From contig CAKTIO010000004.1 in assembly GCA_934565855.1 (NCBI GenBank), forward strand, positions 62,001-126,000: a stretch of DNA of 64,000 nt. Reading direction: 5' to 3'. Position numbers and translations under genes: made by a program. The notes beneath the pieces are model-generated. The model was not told where the DNA came from, did no database searches, and saw only the letters and a list, made by a program, of their open reading frames with translations. Below, piece after piece: positions 34,677 to 42,528 of this stretch; positions within the stretch are counted from its first letter, which is position 1; every line of letters begins with the position of its first letter. This stretch comes from an uncultured Dysosmobacter sp. GTDB taxonomy: Bacteria > Bacillota > Clostridia > Oscillospirales > Oscillospiraceae.

Positions 34677-35461
34677 GAGAAGCGGAAAAAAAGTCCGCGG
34701 CAGAAACGGAGGACCTGCTGAATTTCTGCTGCGAGCTGGGAAGACAGCTGATGCAGAACGGCGCGGAGATGTACCGGGTGGAGGAATCCATCCAGCGGAT
34801 ATTGGACGCTTACCAGTGCAAATGGAGCGAGGTGTTCGCCATCCCCTCCTGCATCATTGTGAATATACAGGAGCAGGAGAACCACACCAAGGCGGTGCGC
34901 GTCAAGGGTGCGGGCAACGACCTGCACAAGCTGAACGAGCTGAACGCCCTCTGCCGGGACATCTGCCGGGAAAAGCCGGTGCTGAAGCAGGCGTGGCAGA
35001 AGCTGCACGCCATCATGGGGGAACCAAAATACTCCCTGCTGCTGAGCTATATGGCTTACGGCTTCGCGGCATTTTTCTTCACGCTGTTTTACGGCGGCGT
35101 CCTGCTGGACGCGGTGGTGGCGTTTGCCTGTGGTCTCATTGTCAAACGGACGGTGTCCTATATGCAGGAGGTCCGCGCCAATATCTTTTTCACCAATTTG
35201 GTGGCAAGCTATCTGCTGGCGGTGCTGCCGCTGGGATTGATTTGGGCAGGGACTCCGGTGAATCTGGACATGGTCATCATCGGCGCCATCATGCTGCTGG
35301 TGCCGGGCATTGCTATTACCAATGTCATGCGGGATGTGCTGGCGGGAGATTTTCTGACAGCGGTGACCCGTTTTGCAGAGGTGCTGATCGTGGCGATGGG
35401 TATTACCATCGGCGTGGCGCTGGCGATTTTCAGCATGCGCTGGCTGACAGGCTGGCTGTAA
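34673..35461 (+). CDS. ThrE-type threonine/serine exporter, large subunit
   Basis: A 262-residue membrane protein of the DUF1212/YjjP group: a soluble N-terminal domain (about 1-115, with CELGRQLMQNGAEMYRVEESI) and about five membrane segments. With the 144-residue protein encoded next it makes the two halves of a ThrE-like exporter. It overlaps the MoxR gene by 4 bp, so it is probably in the same transcript, though a functional link is not evident. Confidence 0.9.
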   Translation: MREAEKKSAAETEDLLNFCCELGRQLMQNGAEMYRVEESIQRILDAYQCKWSEVFAIPSCIIVNIQEQENHTKAVRVKGAGNDLHKLNELNALCRDICREKPVLKQAWQKLHAIMGEPKYSLLLSYMAYGFAAFFFTLFYGGVLLDAVVAFACGLIVKRTVSYMQEVRANIFFTNLVASYLLAVLPLGLIWAGTPVNLDMVIIGAIMLLVPGIAITNVMRDVLAGDFLTAVTRFAEVLIVAMGITIGVALAIFSMRWLTGWL

Positions 35462-35473
35462 GGAGGCGGACGG

Positions 35474-35908
35474 ATGATGCGGTATCTTTTACCCTGCTTT
35501 TATGCGTTTTTGTGCTGTCTTGCCTTCAGCTTTGTGTTTGAGCTGCGGAACTGGCGGTATATTCTGGCGGCAAGCTTTACCGGGGCGGTTTCCTGGGCAG
35601 TGTTTCTTGCCGCAGGCTCCGGGACCATTGCCTATTTCCTTGCCACCATTGCCGTGGCAGGGCTGGCGGAGCTGTTTGCCCGGATCTTCAAGGTCCCGGC
35701 AACGGTGTTTATCATCGTCGGCATCATTCCGATGGTGCCGGGCGGCGGAATGTATTACACGATGGACGCTCTGGTCAGCGGAAATATGCCGCTGTTTGTA
35801 GAAAGGGGAATGCAGACGGCGGCAAGCGCCGGAGCCATTGCCGTGGGCTGTTCGCTGGTAACATCTCTGGCAAGGATTCTCACCTGGCGGAAGCGGGAGA
35901 AAAAGTAA
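35474..35908 (+). CDS. ThrE-type threonine/serine exporter, small subunit
   Basis: A 144-residue protein with four membrane segments, of the DUF3815/YjjB group (VGIIPMVPGGGMYYTM loop). It begins 12 bases after its partner, with AAGGAGG upstream, and should form a split ThrE exporter with it. Confidence 0.9.
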   Translation: MMRYLLPCFYAFLCCLAFSFVFELRNWRYILAASFTGAVSWAVFLAAGSGTIAYFLATIAVAGLAELFARIFKVPATVFIIVGIIPMVPGGGMYYTMDALVSGNMPLFVERGMQTAASAGAIAVGCSLVTSLARILTWRKREKK

Positions 35909-35929
35909 GGTCTCTGTGATATAGATATA

Positions 35930-35964
35930 AAAAAGCAGGAAGCGCATAGCGCTTCCTGCTTTTT
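35930..35964. terminator. Bidirectional terminator
   Basis: A perfect 16-bp stem (35930-35945 with 35949-35964) with a 3-base loop and A/T runs, between the exporter genes and ilvE. Confidence 0.93.
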
Positions 35965-35995
35965 GCTGCAGTGTTGAAAAGCCGCGGGAGAAAAA

Positions 35996-37072
35996 TCAGC
36001 CCTTGCAGACGGGAACGACCCAGTTCTTGGTGTCGGCGATCTTGCCCCACTGAATGCCGGTCAGAGTGTCGTACAGCTTCTGAGTCAGGCTGCCGATCTC
36101 GCCGTTGCAGATGGTGACCTTGTCGCCCTTCCAGTCCAGCTCCTTGACGGGAGAGACAACAGCGGCGGTGCCGGTGCCGAAGACCTCTTCCAGCTTGCCG
36201 TCGTGACCAGCCTTCATGACGTCGGCAATGGCGAGCTTGCCTTCCACGACCTCATAGCCCCAGTCGCGCAGCAGCTCGATGATGCTGCGGCGGGTCACGC
36301 CGGGCAGCACGGTGCCGGTGCAGGCTGCGGTGTAGATCTTTCCGTCGATCTTGAACATGATGTTCATAGCACCGACCTCTTCCACATACTTCTTCTCCAC
36401 GCCGTCCAGCCACAGGACCTGGGAGAAGCCCTTCTCCTCAGCCAGCTCGCCAGCCTTGATGGAGGCAGCGTAGTTGCCGCCGCACTTGGTGAAGCCGGTC
36501 AGACCGGGTGCCGCGCGGATGAATTCATCTTCCACATAGATGCGGACGGGAGCCAAGCCAGCGGCATAGTAAGCGCCGGAGGGAGAGCAGATGATGGCGA
36601 AGCGGTAGTGCTTTGCGGCATGAACGCCAAGACCCACATCGGTGGCGATGGCAAAGGGACGGATGTAGAGGGAAGCGCCCTCGGAATGGGGGACCCAGTC
36701 ACGCTCGACCTCGACCAGAGCCTTGACAGCCTGCACGAAGTCATCGGGATCGATGGCGGGCATGCCCAAACGGTCGGCGGAGTCGTTGAAACGGTTGGCG
36801 TTGCACTCTGGACGGAACAGCTGAATATCACCGTTGGCGGTGCGGTATGCCTTCATGCCCTCAAAGATCTCCTGTGCATAGTGGAACACCGTGGTAGCGG
36901 GGTCCATCTCCCAGGGACCGTAGGGAACAATGCGGGCATCGTGCCAGCCCTCGCCTGCGGTGTAGTCCATCAGGAACATATGGTCGGAGAAGATTTTGCC
37001 GAAGCCCAGCTTGCTTTCATCGGCAGGCTTTGCCTTGGGCGCTGTGGTCTTAGTGATTTTGATATCCAACAT
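35996..37072 (-). CDS. ilvE: Branched-chain amino acid aminotransferase
   Basis: A 358-residue fold-type IV PLP enzyme of the larger BCAT group. It moves amino groups between Leu/Ile/Val and their 2-oxoacids. Typical segments are HYAQEIFEGMKAYR, RPFAIATDVGLGVH, the PLP-lysine region NYAASIKAGELAEEKGFSQV and TGTAAVVSPV. It is preceded by a T-box with a probable leucine specifier. The next genes upstream on the same strand encode a VOR-type 2-oxoacid oxidoreductase that would use its 2-oxoacid products. Confidence 0.95.
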   Translation of the reverse strand: MLDIKITKTTAPKAKPADESKLGFGKIFSDHMFLMDYTAGEGWHDARIVPYGPWEMDPATTVFHYAQEIFEGMKAYRTANGDIQLFRPECNANRFNDSADRLGMPAIDPDDFVQAVKALVEVERDWVPHSEGASLYIRPFAIATDVGLGVHAAKHYRFAIICSPSGAYYAAGLAPVRIYVEDEFIRAAPGLTGFTKCGGNYAASIKAGELAEEKGFSQVLWLDGVEKKYVEEVGAMNIMFKIDGKIYTAACTGTVLPGVTRRSIIELLRDWGYEVVEGKLAIADVMKAGHDGKLEEVFGTGTAAVVSPVKELDWKGDKVTICNGEIGSLTQKLYDTLTGIQWGKIADTKNWVVPVCKG

Positions 37073-37118
37073 GACAGATATCCTCCCTTGGTAATATTTG
37101 AATTGAAGTTGCCAAAAT

Positions 37119-37394
37119 AAAAAGGCTCTCGCGCAATCCTGCTGCTGCAGGAGAGGCGAAAGCCGAACTTCCGTGGTACCACTCTCATTGCCGTAAAAAA
37201 CGACCGCTCGTGTGTCTCTGTATCGGGAGACGCCCGGTGCCGCCTACTGGGGAGACGTAGCCTCCTGTTGGACGGACTGCTCGCGGGGGAGGTCCCGAAA
37301 GGCGTTTCTTGCTGTCTTGCACCATCCGGCAGCTCTCTGAAAGACGACCCTTTCAGGATATGTCCCGTTCATCGCATGAACGATATGATCCATG
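37119..37394 (-). promoter_or_regulatory. T-box leader of ilvE, probable leucine specifier
   Basis: The minus strand shows AGAGAGCTG in stem I, a specifier region GGGACCTCCCC (CTC at 37289-37291, Leu), the T-box GAGTGGTACCACGG (37171-37184) and a terminator stem ending in a T-run (37119-37166). Aligning the specifier with the Trp and Asn leaders of this window, each followed by nine bases ending in AG, supports CTC. ACC (Thr) in another register is less likely for ilvE. Confidence 0.85.
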
Positions 37395-37400
37395 CTTTCA

Positions 37401-37429
37401 TTTATACGCCGGGCAGTCTGGAAAGTCAA
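37401..37429 (-). promoter_or_regulatory. Promoter of the ilvE T-box leader
   Basis: The -35 is TTGACT (37424-37429), the spacer is 17 bp and the -10 is TATAAA (37401-37406). Confidence 0.85.
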
Positions 37430-37528
37430 TCGTTTTTTCAGAAAAATATGACGGAAAAACAGGAGAAAGGGCGGCTTTGGTTTGGAAAGCGGCTGGCATG
37501 GCAGCGCCAGCCGCTTTCTGAAAGATGG

Positions 37529-38068
37529 TCAGTTCTTTACACAGCTCATTCCGGCGTCCAGCGCCCGGAAGTTCAGCTCCTGCAATTTTGCCTTGGGACC
37601 GGTAAACATCTCCTGAATCATTTCGCGGATGGTTTCCGGCTTCAAAGCGCCGGTGGCACCTACATAAGCGCCCAGCATCACCATGTTGCCGACCTTGGGA
37701 TTGCCCACCTGGTCGGCGATCTCCGCGCAGGGAACATAGACGGCTTTCAGGTCGTTCCGGTGAATTTTTTCCGTAACCACAGAGCTGTTGATGAACACCA
37801 GACCGCCTGCTTTGACCATCGGCTCAAATTTTTCCAGAGACGGTGCGTTCATGGCAATCAGCTCGGTGGGATGGGTGAACAGGGGAGAACCCACCGGCTT
37901 GGTGGACAGGACCACATGGCAGTTTGCCGTGCCGCCCCGCATCTCCGGACCGTAGGAGGGCGCCCAGGTGACCTCCAGTCCCTCTGCCATGCCGGCTTCC
38001 ACCAGGTTTTTACCGATGGACATAACGCCCTGACCGCCAAAACCGGAAATGATGATCTCTTTTTTCAT
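37529..38068 (-). CDS. 2-oxoacid:ferredoxin oxidoreductase, gamma subunit
   Basis: A 179-residue gamma subunit (ISGFGGQGVMSIGKNLVEAG at the start, then SYGPEMRGGTANCHVVLS). It joins the alpha, beta and ferredoxin subunits encoded just upstream in a CoA- and TPP-dependent oxidoreductase. It starts 1 base after the beta gene. Last gene of the operon. Confidence 0.94.
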   Translation of the reverse strand: MKKEIIISGFGGQGVMSIGKNLVEAGMAEGLEVTWAPSYGPEMRGGTANCHVVLSTKPVGSPLFTHPTELIAMNAPSLEKFEPMVKAGGLVFINSSVVTEKIHRNDLKAVYVPCAEIADQVGNPKVGNMVMLGAYVGATGALKPETIREMIQEMFTGPKAKLQELNFRALDAGMSCVKN

Positions 38069-38069
38069 G

Positions 38070-38831
38070 TCACTTCACCTCCGCCTTTGCTGCTGCGTCC
38101 ACATCCTTGATGCAGCCCAGAGGATAATAGGGAACCATGTTGTCCAGCAGCCATTCCCGCGCCTTCAGCGGGGTCATGCCCCAGTTGGTGGGACAGGTGG
38201 ACAGCACCTCTACAAAGGTAAAGCCCTCGCCTGCCAACTGCTTCTGAAACGCCTTCTTGATGGCGGCTTTTGCCTTGTTCAGATGAGGAATGTCAGTGAC
38301 GCACACCCGCTCAGCGTATACGCAGCCGTCCAGGGTGGACAGCATCTCCGCCATGCGGATGGGCATGCCCGCCTGCTCTCGGGTGCGTCCCTTGGGGCAG
38401 GTGGTGGCGCGCTGACCAATCAGAGTGGTGGGCGCCATCTGACCGCCGGTCATGCCGTAAATAGCGTTGTTGACAAAAATGGTGGTGAACTTTTCCCCGC
38501 GCATGGCGGCGTGGACGATCTCCGCGCAGCCGATGGATGCCAGGTCACCGTCGCCCTGATAGGTGAAGACGGGGGCGTCTGGGTGGGTGCGCTTGACGCC
38601 AGTGGCAACTGCGGGAGCGCGCCCGTGGGCGGCTTCCAGCATATCGCAGTTAAAATAGTTATAGGCAAAGACGGAGCAACCCACAGGGCAGATGCCAATG
38701 GTGGTGTCCAGAATGCCCAGCTCCTCCATGACCTCGGCGACCAGCTTGTGGATGATACCGTGATTGCAGCCGGGGCAGTAGTGCAGCTCCTTGTCCGTCA
38801 GACCCTTGGATTTCTGATATACGATCGCCAT
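38070..38831 (-). CDS. 2-oxoacid:ferredoxin oxidoreductase, TPP-binding beta subunit
   Basis: A 253-residue beta subunit with the TPP-binding signature YQGDGDLASIGCAEIVHA and the conserved start HYCPGCNHGIIHKLVAE. It carries out the decarboxylation step with the alpha subunit. Genes for alpha, beta and gamma are separated by single bases, so translation is coupled. Confidence 0.95.
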   Translation of the reverse strand: MAIVYQKSKGLTDKELHYCPGCNHGIIHKLVAEVMEELGILDTTIGICPVGCSVFAYNYFNCDMLEAAHGRAPAVATGVKRTHPDAPVFTYQGDGDLASIGCAEIVHAAMRGEKFTTIFVNNAIYGMTGGQMAPTTLIGQRATTCPKGRTREQAGMPIRMAEMLSTLDGCVYAERVCVTDIPHLNKAKAAIKKAFQKQLAGEGFTFVEVLSTCPTNWGMTPLKAREWLLDNMVPYYPLGCIKDVDAAAKAEVK

Positions 38832-38832
38832 A

Positions 38833-39903
38833 TCACTTTGCCTCCTTCAGTGCCGCCTTTGCGGCGTCCACGATTTCCTCCACCGTGGGGATCGCACCGC
38901 CTGCGTGACCGGTGAAGTGGATGGGCTTCTGTCCCTCCACGCTGATGCGGATGTCATCCAGCATCTGACCGGAGGAGCTCATTTCCACATCCAGGAAGAC
39001 CTTGACGTGGTCCTCGCCTGCCAGCTGGTGCAGGGCGTCCTCCGGGAAGGGCCAGAGGGTGATGGGACGGAAGAGTCCGGCGCGGATGCCCTCCTCACGC
39101 AGTGCTTCAATGGCAGTGATGGCGATTCGGGCGGGCGTGCCGTAGGCGGTGATGACCAGCTCGGCGTCCTCGCACTGGCGGGCTTCCCAGCGGACCTCGT
39201 TCTTCTTGATCTCCGCGTATTTGACCTCCAGATGGTTGTTGTGCTCATCGCACTCGTTGGGGTCGATGTAAAGGGAGTTGATGACGTTGGTGTGGTCCCG
39301 TCCGTGCTTGCCGGAGGCAGCCCAGTCCTTAGGGGGGAGGCTCCGTTTGGGAATATCCCGCCACTGAATGGGCTCCATCATCTGACCGATAAGACCGTCC
39401 GCCAGAACCACCACGGGATTGCGGTACTGGTCGGCAATGTCAAACGCCTCCTGTACGAAGTCTACAGCTTCCTGCACATTGGAGGGGGCGAGGACCACTG
39501 TGCGGTAGTCGCCGTTGCCGCCGCCGCGGGTCGCCTGGAAGTAGTCGCCCTGAGCGGGCTGAATGGTACCCAGACCGGGACCGCCGCGCATGCAGTTCAC
39601 AATGACGCAGGGCAGTTCTGCGCCTGCCAAATAGGTGATGCCCTCCTGCTTCAGGCTGATGCCGGGAGAGGAAGAGGAGGTCATGGCGCGCATTCCGGCG
39701 CCTGCCGCGCCGTATACCATGTTGATGGCGGCGACCTCCGACTCGGACTGTACGAAGACCCTGCCGTGTTCCGGCATATGCAGGGACATGTATTCCGGGA
39801 CCTCGCTCTGCGGGGTGATGGGATAACCGAAGAAGCAGTCGCAGCCTGCACGGATGGCGGCTTCGGCGATGGCTTCATTGCCCTTCCATAACTCTTTTTC
39901 CAC
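38833..39903 (-). CDS. vorB: 2-oxoacid:ferredoxin oxidoreductase alpha subunit, VorB type
   Basis: A 356-residue alpha subunit (GNEAIAEAAIRAGCDCFFGYPITPQSEVPEY region split across the N-terminus, then TSSSSPGISLKQEGI). The small separate ferredoxin, the lengths and the gene order ferredoxin-alpha-beta-gamma fit the VOR/KOR group. The neighbouring ilvE favours branched-chain 2-oxoacids as substrate, but 2-oxoglutarate cannot be excluded from sequence. Confidence 0.92.
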   Translation of the reverse strand: MEKELWKGNEAIAEAAIRAGCDCFFGYPITPQSEVPEYMSLHMPEHGRVFVQSESEVAAINMVYGAAGAGMRAMTSSSSPGISLKQEGITYLAGAELPCVIVNCMRGGPGLGTIQPAQGDYFQATRGGGNGDYRTVVLAPSNVQEAVDFVQEAFDIADQYRNPVVVLADGLIGQMMEPIQWRDIPKRSLPPKDWAASGKHGRDHTNVINSLYIDPNECDEHNNHLEVKYAEIKKNEVRWEARQCEDAELVITAYGTPARIAITAIEALREEGIRAGLFRPITLWPFPEDALHQLAGEDHVKVFLDVEMSSSGQMLDDIRISVEGQKPIHFTGHAGGAIPTVEEIVDAAKAALKEAK

Positions 39904-39923
39904 GAAAATGCGACCTCCTTCTG

Positions 39924-40136
39924 TTAAAGCCTTTCAACGGTGATGATGGAATCGGGACAGATTTTTGCGCAACTGGCGCAGGCGATGCACTGGGTAATGT
40001 CCGTCACCGCGGCGGGATGATATCCCTTGCGGTTGATGGTCCCGGTGTCGATGGCGACGATGTGCTTCGGACAGACATATGTGCAAAGCTCACATCCTTT
40101 GCACCGGTCAGAATCAAAGGTTACTTTTGCTGTCAT
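39924..40136 (-). CDS. 2[4Fe-4S] ferredoxin (delta subunit)
   Basis: A 70-residue ferredoxin with two cluster motifs, CKGCELCTYVCP and CIACASCAKICP. It is the electron-transfer subunit of the adjacent oxidoreductase. The ATG at 40136 has AAAGGAG upstream. A 9-residue extension is not supported. Confidence 0.94.
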   Translation of the reverse strand: MTAKVTFDSDRCKGCELCTYVCPKHIVAIDTGTINRKGYHPAAVTDITQCIACASCAKICPDSIITVERL

Positions 40137-40169
40137 AGCGGAGTCTCCTTTCCCCTGTTTCATGGGCGC

Positions 40170-40859
40170 TTACAGTTCCCACGGTTTTTTCATGTGAATG
40201 GTAATGGGATAGATGGATAGGTCCGGCGCATCTGCCTGTCGGGCAATGGAGGAGACCGCCGTGTGGCACAGCACCGGGATGCCGGTCAGCCGGGAGATCT
40301 CACCCGCCAGCCGCGCCCCCTTGCGGATCTCCTCGGCAGTGGTCTCGCCGCACAGGTGCGTGTTGTTGACAATGCCGCCGCAGGTCAATCCGGTCACTGC
40401 CTCAATGCTGCGCAGATAGGAAACGGCATCCTCTGCTCTGCGGACCTCGGGACGATTATAATTGGATACGAAGATCAGCTGGTAGTCCTCCTGTACGATC
40501 TTCGGCTGGAAGCGGGCAAGGACCCGCGCTCCGTCCGGGTCGCCGCCGATGTCCAGCACACCCCGGTAGGTGCGGTCCTCCAAAACGGTGAGCAGCTCTG
40601 CCGGAAGAGCGGGAATATCGGCGTCGGAGCATTCCTGAGAGGAGGAGATCACCCGTACGCCGGCGGCTTGCAGCTCGCCCTTCCGCTCCCGGGAGCGGAA
40701 GTAGGGATTGACGATGTCCAGATCCGCCAGCATGGTTTTTTCTCCGCTGCGGGCAAGATCCAAAGCCAGATTCACCGAAAATTCCGTTTTGCCCGTGCCG
40801 AAGTGTCCGGCAACGATCAGCAGGCGGTGCGGAGAGATCTGGCTGGCTGAGATGATCAA
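40170..40859 (-). CDS. P-loop ATP-binding protein leading the VOR operon
   Basis: A 229-residue protein starting with TTG at 40859, with GAGGAGGG 6 bases upstream. It has Walker A GHFGTGKTE and a MinD/CobQ-like pattern (LALDLARSGEKTMLADLDIVNPYFRSRERKGEL). The rest has LDIGGDPDGARVL and VSNYNRPEV. It is the first gene after the FadR-type operator region and shares the oxidoreductase operon. The function is unknown. It could help assemble or regulate the enzyme complex. Confidence 0.85.
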   Translation of the reverse strand: MIISASQISPHRLLIVAGHFGTGKTEFSVNLALDLARSGEKTMLADLDIVNPYFRSRERKGELQAAGVRVISSSQECSDADIPALPAELLTVLEDRTYRGVLDIGGDPDGARVLARFQPKIVQEDYQLIFVSNYNRPEVRRAEDAVSYLRSIEAVTGLTCGGIVNNTHLCGETTAEEIRKGARLAGEISRLTGIPVLCHTAVSSIARQADAPDLSIYPITIHMKKPWEL

Positions 40860-40916
40860 GGCGGTTCCCTCCTCTGTTGTGGACTGCAAATACAAGTTGT
40901 ATTATCATTCATATGT

Positions 40917-41004
40917 TGTATGATGTCATTGTATACGAAACATCGTATGATGTCAAGGTTATTCTTGTGCTTTTTTCAAAAATGGTTTATGATGTATGAT
41001 GTGA
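40917..41004. promoter_or_regulatory. VOR-operon promoter with GTATGATGT repeat operators
   Basis: The minus-strand promoter is -35 TTGACA (40951-40956), 17-bp spacer and -10 TACAAT (40928-40933). GTATGATGT direct repeats occur at 40918, 40945 and 40994, with a variant at 40985 (GTTTATGATGTA). They overlap the -35 and flank the -10, and lie just upstream of the GntR gene on the other strand. An inverted repeat (ATACGA/TCGTAT, 40933-40948) is nested. These are probable sites for that regulator. Confidence 0.75.
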
Positions 41005-41055
41005 AAAGAAAACCGGCAAATCAGCAGAACGCTTGCAAACAGGGAGGTACCGCCG

Positions 41056-41739
41056 ATGAATGAGAAAAAGAAGATCAAGCTGTCTGAGCAGACGTCGGAC
41101 CGCTTATATGAGATGATCGTGGATGAGCAGAAGTATGAGCCGGGCAGCAAGCTGCCCAATGAGAACGAGCTGTCCGCCCTGCTGGGCGTCAGCCGGACGA
41201 CCCTGCGGGAGGCGATCTCCTTTCTGGTGGCACAGGGGGTTCTGGAGATCCAGCGGGGCAAGGGAACCTTTGTGGCGACGGACCTGCCCGAGGAGGCAAT
41301 GGACCTGACGCTGCTTCAGAATATGCACTCCAAGGTCCGGGCGAAGGATCTGTTTGAAATGCGCCTGATTTTTGAGCCTGCCACTGTGGCGATGGCGTGT
41401 GAGCGCGCCAGCGACGAGGAACTGGACATGATCCAGAAAAAGGCGGCGCGGGTAGAGCGGATCGCCCGGGAGGGCGGCGACTGGGCGCTGGCAGACCAGG
41501 AGTTCCATTTGGCGCTGATCAAGGCGTCCCACAACGTATACATGCGGCGGCTGTATCCCATTATCAACAGCGCGGTAAATGAGATCATGCAGATCTCTCA
41601 GAACCGCCAGCACATGCAGGACGTGGCGTTGTCGGACAATCGGCTCATTCTGGATTTCCTCATGAACCGGGATGCCTCCGGCGCGCGGTATGCAATGGCG
41701 ATCCATATGAAGCACCTGCTGCATACCCTGCAGGGCTGA
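41056..41739 (+). CDS. FadR-subfamily GntR transcriptional regulator
   Basis: A 227-residue regulator. It has an N-terminal winged helix (LSEQTSDRLYEMIVDEQ, then SALLGVSRTTLREAISFL) and a C-terminal FCD domain with metal/ligand residues (Asp and His in ADQEFHLALI and late His). FCD regulators usually sense small organic acids. It is divergent from the VOR operon and its promoter region carries repeated GTATGATGT sites, so it likely controls that operon and itself. Confidence 0.94.
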   Translation: MNEKKKIKLSEQTSDRLYEMIVDEQKYEPGSKLPNENELSALLGVSRTTLREAISFLVAQGVLEIQRGKGTFVATDLPEEAMDLTLLQNMHSKVRAKDLFEMRLIFEPATVAMACERASDEELDMIQKKAARVERIAREGGDWALADQEFHLALIKASHNVYMRRLYPIINSAVNEIMQISQNRQHMQDVALSDNRLILDFLMNRDASGARYAMAIHMKHLLHTLQG

Positions 41740-41911
41740 TTTGTGAAAAGAGCTGTGGAGGGCAGACAAATCCTTCCATATTGCACGAAAGCATGACAAA
41801 TTTGTTATGCAAAATTCATGTGAAAAAGGCGGAATAATTCCACTTCTTTGATGAAACTCACAATTCTTAACGGCATATTCACAAATTGTACACAAATTTA
41901 AACGGACCCTC

Positions 41912-41940
41912 TTAACAAATGCGACAAAAGCGTGTATAAT
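41912..41940 (+). promoter_or_regulatory. Promoter of the 178-residue gene and cstA
   Basis: The -35 is TTAACA (41912-41917), the spacer is 17 bp and the -10 is TATAAT (41935-41940), 48 bases before the first ATG. Confidence 0.8.
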
Positions 41941-41987
41941 CTCTACCATAGTAGTAAAGTAAACGTATCACTGGACAGGAGAAATAC

Positions 41988-42524
41988 ATGGAAAACCATA
42001 TTCTGCTGGATCGGCTGGAGCAGCTGCTGAAAGCCTATTCGCACCATTATGATATCGAACGCCAGATTACGGTGGAGGGTGGCAGCTTTCCGGCGTCGGC
42101 GGTGTATTTCCTGAGAGATGAAAATTATCTCATCAGCCGCAAGCATGTTTTAAGCGCGGTGGAGAACCACGAGTATGTTTACTTTTACTTAGTGGACCGT
42201 TTGGAAGAGGAGGATCTGCGCCATCAGATCGACATTACTCTGAAGGACGGACTGAGCCGGATCCATCCCAGCAAGGAGCATATGTCCTCCTACGTTACGC
42301 TGGTGGTTCTGGCGGATACCATTGCACCGGAGGCAAAGGCGCTGCTGCGCAAAACCCGCTTCCGGAAGAATTTTCGACTGGCACTCCACGGCTGGATGGA
42401 GTATCACATAGCGGCAATGGAGGAATCCACAAACAGCTTCCTTTCCAATCCAGCGGGCAAGGAAGCACGCAAGCTTCTGGAGCTGAATTTCGGCTCTGGA
42501 AAAGGAGTTAAGAAGGGAGAGTAA
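41988..42524 (+). CDS. Uncharacterized protein encoded upstream of cstA
   Basis: A 178-residue soluble protein with no signal or membrane segment and no family I recognise. It is rich in charged helices (MENHILLDRLEQLLKAYSHH) with a central beta-like part (EYVYFYLVDRLEEEDL). ACAGGAG precedes the ATG. It ends 4 bases before the cstA-family gene, so the two are probably co-expressed and might work together. Confidence 0.8.
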   Translation: MENHILLDRLEQLLKAYSHHYDIERQITVEGGSFPASAVYFLRDENYLISRKHVLSAVENHEYVYFYLVDRLEEEDLRHQIDITLKDGLSRIHPSKEHMSSYVTLVVLADTIAPEAKALLRKTRFRKNFRLALHGWMEYHIAAMEESTNSFLSNPAGKEARKLLELNFGSGKGVKKGE

Positions 42525-42528
42525 TTCA

